Source: Strongyloides papillosus
Taxonomy: Eukaryota > Nematoda > Chromadorea > Rhabditida > Strongyloididae
Reading direction: 5' to 3'
DNA: 64,000 nt
Assembly (NCBI GenBank): GCA_005656395.1
Contig: SRSI01000033.1
Location: forward strand, 62,001 to 126,000
Positions 58,154 to 64,000 of the stretch are shown here, piece after piece. Each line of letters starts with the position of its first letter. Position 1 is the first letter of the stretch. The notes below the pieces were generated by a model. It worked only from the letters and a program-made list of their open reading frames with translations, was not told the origin of the DNA and searched no databases. The position numbers and the translations under genes were made by a program.

Positions 58154-59786
58154 ATGTTTACCTTGAATGATACAATTTGCCTTTCATTCATTATATGGAT
58201 AATATATTGCTATAAATATTATAAAAAAGTTCGTAAATATCCTATAGGACCAAGACCATTACCATTCTTAGGAAATTGCCATCAGGTAAGGTAAAGTTTT
58301 AATAAAATAAATGAAAAAATTATAGATAGATTTTGTGAATTTTCAAGAATGGATTGAAGAACAATCAAGGGTATTTGGTCCTATTTTCACAATATTCACT
58401 CCAACACCAACAATCATATTGATGAACCATGACTTGGTGAAAGAAGCCTTCCTCGAGAAGCAATCAGAGACTTGTGGAAGACCACTACGTAATCCAGAGG
58501 TCCTCATATCAATGTCCCCAAACAGTGGTGTTACCTCAAGTAACGGTGAAGGGTGGCTAGAACAACGTAAAGGATCCCTTTACTTTATACGACAACTAAT
58601 CTTAAAAACAAATAAAATCGAAAAATCAATTACCCTCAGTGTAGAGGAGTTCCTTAAGAATATAGAACAATCAAAAAATAAGTCTAATCTTGATATTACA
58701 TATATAACAAGATTGTTTGTCTCAAATACCTTACATGATGTACTTTTTAATTACCGGTACCCACCTATCAATAATAAACCATTTAAAAATTTTATCAATA
58801 ATCTTGAGATGGCTAATCAAAAGTTAGAGAATTATAAAACGTACATTGCTGCACAGCTGATACCTTTCTACCCATATTTATACCATGTTATATTTGCTTT
58901 AACAGGTCAATTAGTATTTAAAGTTAATCAGGTAATAGACATCAAGAAAAATCATGTTTTTCATTATCATTTTTAGATGTTTCGGTTTATAAAAGATGAA
59001 GTTAGTAAAAGCAAAGTATTATTTAATGAAGATGGAAAGAGCAAAAGTTTTTGTGAAGAGTATTTTAAGAGGATAGAGATAATGAAGTACCAGAATTCAT
59101 CATACACATTAGATAATTTAGAAAGTACAGCATTAAATATATTTACTTCAGGGTATGGAATAAGTAATGAACTGATAAAGGGTTGTTTGTGCCTTCTAGC
59201 AGAGAATCAACATATACAGGTAATTACATAAACAACTAGTTTTTTACGAAATTTTTTGTAGAGAGAAATGAGAAGGGAAATAAACAAGTTGGAGGGGAAA
59301 GATTCAATGATTTCAATAACAAATAGACCTAATCTTCAATATTGTAATTCAGTTATCTATGAATTATTGAGGTACCTAAATGTTCAACCATTTACCTATC
59401 CTCATATGACATCAAAAGAGGTAACTCTCCATGGTCATATCATTCCAGCCGGTACTGTATTAATAGGAAATCTTTATAACATTCATAGGAATGATAAATC
59501 ATTCCTTCACGGTGATATTCTAATACCTGATCGTTTCCTTTCACCAGATACGGGTAAATTAAACAAACAACTCCTTGAAAAACTAATGCCCTTCGGAGTT
59601 GGGGCAAGAAAATGTATAGGTGAAGAAATAATAATAATGGAATTATTTTTATTACTAACTAATATAGTTAAATATTATAATATCAAAAAAATTGATAATT
59701 TTGGTATTGATACAATCCATTATCATTTTAATTCCACTGCTAAGATTCAGACATCCAAATTTGTCTTTGAAAATATTGTTATATAA
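58154..59786 (+). CDS. Cytochrome P450, with unusual I-helix
   Basis: Exons 58154-58285, 58326-58931, 58977-59219 and 59262-59786 with introns of 40, 45 and 42 nt; 501 residues. An N-terminal membrane anchor (FTLNDTICLSFIIWIIYCY) is followed by the proline hinge YPIGPRPLPFLGN, so it is a microsomal CYP. Helix C has the WLEQR heme-propionate contact. Helix K has ELLR (ExxR). The meander has PDRFL. The heme-binding loop FGVGARKCIGE carries the ligand cysteine. In helix I the usual (A/G)GxE/DT motif reads SGYGIS, so the acid-threonine pair used for oxygen activation is replaced. The protein should still bind heme; mono-oxygenase activity may be altered. It looks like a clan-2 nematode CYP by its motifs, but the subfamily was not determined. 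Confidence 0.9.
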
Positions 59787-60011
59787 TCCCTTTTTGAGGT
59801 TGGTATTTTTTTTATGAAAAAAAATAATTAACCAAATTGTAATTATAATAGTATTGGGTATTGTCATATTTTTTAAACTGTAATTCTTTAAAACTTAATT
59901 TTTTTCAAAGGTAGACAAGAATAAATATGTTTATATGTTGAAGGTATTCTTATCTTTCTTGATTTTAAAGCTACTTTGTAAAATAAAGTTATTGAATTTG
60001 GAGGGGTATAT

Positions 60012-60926
60012 TTAGCATGATAAACCATGTTTGAGTCTCTCTTCACAGACGAGTTTGGTCTCAAGATGTAACTTATTTGCCATCATTTCATTTGGTTTGT
60101 ATAATGTTACCTGAAATTCTGTTGGTGAGAGGCAAACTCTCTCCATAGTCATTGACTGATCTCTCCATGTTCCACATTCACTTACTTTACCAATGGTATT
60201 TGGAGTACAATCAAGGAGGAAATCTTTACAGTTTGGTAACTTTGTTGGATCAGTTTGTTTTCTCCTTCTAATGAAATTCATATCGTTATTGTCTTTTTTA
60301 AGTGGTTCTCTTTTCTGGACAAGAAAAGATGGTACATCCTTACAGTAACTTGAACCAAATTCGCCAGCAACTTCTCTAAGTTTTTTACTTGACAATTCCT
60401 CAACAATCTTTAATAATCCTCCTTTTTTATTATTGTTATCACTATTATATACAACATAACAAATACCATTACCTGCTGTCTTTATTAAAGTAACGTTCTA
60501 AAAATAGATTTTTTCATTATATATAATAAATAAAAAATACATGATAATAGATTAATGATCTAAAATTACCTTCTCATTAATGTGTATTTTCTCTGACACT
60601 GACCACCTGATATCATTGGAATTAACATCATTATTAGGTAAATAATTAGTCATCTTATCATCGTCAACTGCCATTATATTGTTTTCATCACCAAATATAC
60701 CCTCCTTCAATTCCTTACATCTCGAGATTCCCAAGTACATTGTATTGGCTAGGATAAACACCCCAACAGCCGAGAGGATAAAGATAAAGACTAAAATAAC
60801 ATTTGGTATTATCTCCGAAAGGTACTCCTAAAAAGATTCATAAGAAAATTATTTGCCAACTGATTTTGTAATTTTTTTAAATTAAAATAATAACAAAAGG
60901 TAACTTACTTTGTTAAATTTTAACAT
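60012..60926 (-). CDS. Unrecognised single-pass membrane protein with Cys-rich outer part
   Basis: Exons 60926-60909 (18 nt, six codons), 60827-60570 and 60497-60012 with introns of 81 and 72 nt; 253 residues. The N-terminus MLKFNKEYLSEI is short and basic/acidic. One membrane segment (about 14-40, PNVILVFIFILSAVGVFILANTMYLGI) follows, and then about 210 residues predicted outside, with nine cysteines and no known domain. Cys-bearing landmarks are ISRCKEL, NGICYVVY, SYCKDV, PNCKDFLLDC, SECGTW, RVCLSP, LVCEER and a final SC. The very short first exon is supported by phase agreement at both junctions. The gene is convergent with the P450 (225-bp gap). Function unknown. Confidence 0.7.
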
Positions 60927-62429
60927 ATTTTTATGATAATGATGAATGTCTGTTACAAGAGCTGATTATACAATTGATATATAATTAAGATTTAATTCTA
61001 AAAATGTTTTAACAAATATTTATATATATTTAAATTAATAAGTGCAATTCCTGAAGGCAATTAATAATAAATGATGTAATAAGGAAATTAAAACCAAAAA
61101 AACAATGAAATAATATATTTGGAAAGTAATTAAATAATTCTTTATATATAAATATATTTTAAATAGAAAATTATTTTAAAATTTATATCAAAACATGTGT
61201 ATGTGATCCGCTAATAAATACAAATTAAATTATAAAATAAAAAACGGTTTAAAATGGTAGTTTAAGTGATGAAGCTAAAAATAATTAGAAGGAAAAAAGA
61301 TTTTTTCTAAAATACTTTTTTAAAAAAATTTGCGATTAAGAGGTGTGTGGCGTTACGTTTCACATTATAACTCCATATCTAGAGATGTTACAATTTTATG
61401 AACTATAACCTTTTCCATTTATTTTTTTACCTTTTCAAATAAACATATAAAAAAGTGTTGTTCATATTAGTAGTTCATTGAAGTAACATTAATATACTTG
61501 TAATGGGTTAATTTAAATTTAAATGTCAACATCTATATACATTTATATATAGGTAACATGTTTTAATAATATTTTATTAAGTTTGAAAAATATTAAACAA
61601 ATATTTTTAATGTTTTATTTTTATACTGTTAGGTGATGTGTCACAAGGAATGTCATTAAGGTCACATATTAGAAAAAAAATCTTTTTTTATGTTTATTTC
61701 ATTTTTGTAATTTATAGATTATTAATATTTGATACAAATTCTTCTAGATTTAATTTTTTAGACAAAATTAAATGAGATTAAGGATAGATTTAAGGGGTAC
61801 GATATTTTAGCATTCAAAAAACGATTGAAAAAAGATAATAAAACAAGATAAGTGAAATAATTGAAGGTAATGTCAAAGAATTCTTCTTTCTTTCTACATT
61901 TGGAAATCACAAAAAAAGTAGTAGTTTTGGTTGTATCAATTGTATCTATAAGATAACAAAAATTACAAAAATGTTAGTCATATCTTCTTTTTTTGTAAGT
62001 ATTTAGGCCATCAAATTATTTTCAGGAGCAAAAATAATCATATGGTTTATGGTTGTAAATCATAAACTTTTCACCATCTCATATGTTTCTCCTTTTTACA
62101 ACAATATAGGCATATTTTGGAAAAAAAATTTGTCTGGTAGTTAAAAATAGTTTTGGTATAATTTTTGTTATTTCATTTTTTCTTTTAAAACCAGTTAATT
62201 AGAAATTATATTTTTAACGTACAGAGGTCATCTTTTTTTTGCAAGAGTATTTGGGAGAAGATAGCCTGATGGTTGACTTTTTTTTATTGTTTATAGGGAA
62301 ATAAGATAAAAAAGGAAGATAAAAAAGAATTGTTTGATTTGTCTTCTGATAGGTAATTGTCAAGTCGTGTAAATCATTCCAAACCAAATGATTAATTATT
62401 GTCTATGAATTTTCTGTTAAATTTTTGTT
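60927..62429. other. AT-rich spacer
   Basis: Nothing recognised. The start probably contains the promoter of the minus-strand membrane-protein gene. Confidence 0.4.
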
Positions 62430-62965
62430 TCATAAACGTTAAAATAAAATGCTGCTCCTGTTGGTGTTTCATTTTCAGAAGTTTTATTATTATTATTGTT
62501 TGTTAGAGTTTTCACAGTAACAATGTTCTTTGAAGCCTCAATACCAAAACAATTGGTACTATAGTTCATCGTTGATGCAGAATCACAAAGAATATCAAAT
62601 ATTTTAGTATAATTAGTTGGACTTTTTATTGAATTTTCAATTGTTTTAGTGATGTCATTAGGAATACTAGCATTAAAATTAAAACCACCATCAAGTTTTC
62701 ACTATCTATGAAGTAATCCAAAAGAATGTCCTGTTACATATTGAATAACTCTATTTCAGGAACAACTAAATCCCAAGAGTAATATTTTGGTATTTTTTTT
62801 ATATAATCTTCAACTGATAAACCGCAACCAGTTTCCCGATACTAAACTAATCCTGTTTGGATAATAAAGTTTCACAAACCTGATAAACATATAATTAGTT
62901 GAACCATTAGGTGCAATAAAAATTAAAGTAAAATTTAGTGAAATATCAACAAAATATTTCATAGG
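62430..62965 (-). pseudogene. Decayed coding remnant, family not assigned
   Basis: The minus strand shows coding-like sequence in pieces. Near the 5-prime end it reads LNFTLIFIAPNGSTNYMF. After a shift come RETGCGLSVEDYIKK and YYSWDLVVPE. After another shift come YVTGHSFGLLHR, two adjacent stops (TAG TGA) and then about 100 open codons in the same frame (LDGGFNFNASIPNDITKTI ... FNVYETKI). Stops and frameshifts argue for a pseudogene; undetected introns could explain only some of them. GHSFGLLH resembles several hydrolase motifs by chance and no family could be assigned. Confidence 0.45.
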
Positions 62966-63734
62966 CATAACCCATATATATATTTTTTTGTCACTTCAAA
63001 TACCTCTTTTATTAATATTTTTTTAATCATTTAACATTTACCGTTCTGGATATTGATGATAAATAACTTTTACAATGTCAAATATACAATAAAAATAGGA
63101 AATAAACATGCAATTATGGAACGAGAATGATTAGTCATCAAAAATATTTATGGAACAATTTTATTATGTACTCCTGAAGTCGTTTTGAATCATCTCTTGT
63201 AAACGCAATCAAATTTGTTTTAATAAAGTTTTATTTATTCACATTTTTTATTACTTTCAAATATTTCCTTTTATTAATCATTACAATTTTCCAAGAAAAA
63301 GATCGACAGATATCAAAAAATAAATTTTGATTTTCATACCCATACAACAAATATAAAATACAATGAAGAAAAAAAGCATTATTTCTATTTGTTATTTTGT
63401 TATTTATTAAAATAAGCAAATTTGAACAATCATGGTAAAAATAGAATTATTGACATCAAAAAAAGTTACATATTAATTCTTTTTTCTCTTTTGAATTCAT
63501 TTAAAACAATCATTCATTCTTTATCTCTCTCTCTATCACTCAACGCTTTTAGTTTTTTTGGTGATATATTCATCATTCTATTGTAGTGTATAAAAAACAA
63601 AAAATTTCCATTACAATTTTATATTCAAAGATACTTCTTTGTATTGAATATTCTTTTTCGCATTAGTTAAATTTATCTCAAATATTACCTTATTTAACAC
63701 ACGTCTCTATTATTGCTTTGTCTAGAGAAAAAAC
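62966..63734. other. Upstream region of the last gene
   Basis: A TCTCTCTCTC tract lies at about 63523-63535, and TTTGTCTAG at 63716-63724 just before the ATG could be a trans-splice acceptor. No coding sequence. Confidence 0.35.
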
Positions 63735-64000
63735 ATGTCAAGTGAGGTAGAATCAAATAATACTAATAATATGGCTACAGCCTCAATCTCTACAACACAA
63801 CCATCTGTTACAAAAACACCATCAACACAGGTATCTGCAACTCAACCATCAGCAGCAAAACCATCACCAAATGATAATTCTACTGTTTCTGTTAGTTTTA
63901 ATAAGCTCCATGGAATGATGGTTAAAGAGATGTACAAGGATCAAAATAAACTGTTAACATTAGTTTTCAAGAAGTATGAAGAAGCTACTGGACAGAAAAG
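63735..64000 (+). CDS. Start of an unidentified protein, cut by the window end
   Basis: 88 codons from ATG 63735 run off the window without a stop. Residues 1-55 are low-complexity Ser/Thr/Asn/Pro (TTQPSVTKTPSTQVS). From about 58 a folded-looking segment begins (SFNKLHGMMVKEMYKDQNKL, then LVFKKYEE). No signal peptide. This suggests a cytosolic or nuclear protein with a disordered N-terminus. No family recognised. Confidence 0.6.
   Translation, partial: MSSEVESNNTNNMATASISTTQPSVTKTPSTQVSATQPSAAKPSPNDNSTVSVSFNKLHGMMVKEMYKDQNKLLTLVFKKYEEATGQK

Overview
The window is nuclear DNA of a very AT-rich nematode. Short introns (mostly 37-60 nt), nematode-type protein families (OSM-9/OCR-class TRPV, DUF229, GT14, tandem galectin) and base composition fit a clade IV parasite of the Strongyloides type. 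That placement is inferred from the sequence; no database was searched.

Layout. (1) 0.3-3 kb: a TRPV channel gene. (2) 3-22 kb: transposon-rich and gene-poor. It holds four decayed mariner copies in the window (three here), several TA-flanked MITEs, a TTAA-flanked piggyBac-type MITE split by another element, and a Tc1-like transposon whose transposase is interrupted by a young LTR retrotransposon. It also holds three intronless minus-strand genes for small secreted basic proteins with an identical promoter layout. (3) 22.4-26 kb: two convergent Gly/Met-rich secreted-protein genes. The larger has 13 exons, seven of them 27-42 nt long, and every intron after the first is in phase 1. (4) 29.9-50.3 kb: glycan-related genes: three DUF229 paralogues (+), two GT14 branching-type glycosyltransferases (-), one GT49/LARGE-type glycosyltransferase (+) and a two-domain galectin (-). 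The DUF229/GT14 tail-to-tail pair occurs twice. (5) 51-60.9 kb: mostly housekeeping genes: a RECQ1-type helicase, mitochondrial HSP70, proteasome beta-1, a cytochrome P450 and an unrecognised membrane protein. (6) 61-64 kb: a decayed coding remnant and the start of an unidentified gene.

Gene models were assembled by hand from reading frames and GT/AG sites. For each multi-exon model the summed exon length is a multiple of three and the phases agree, which supports the structures. Most non-genic stretches are featureless AT-rich DNA. No rRNA, tRNA or CRISPR array was recognised.

The most notable signals are the micro-exon gene and its convergent partner, the secreted-peptide family with a fixed GATA/TATA promoter, the duplicated DUF229-GT14 module, and the nested transposons.
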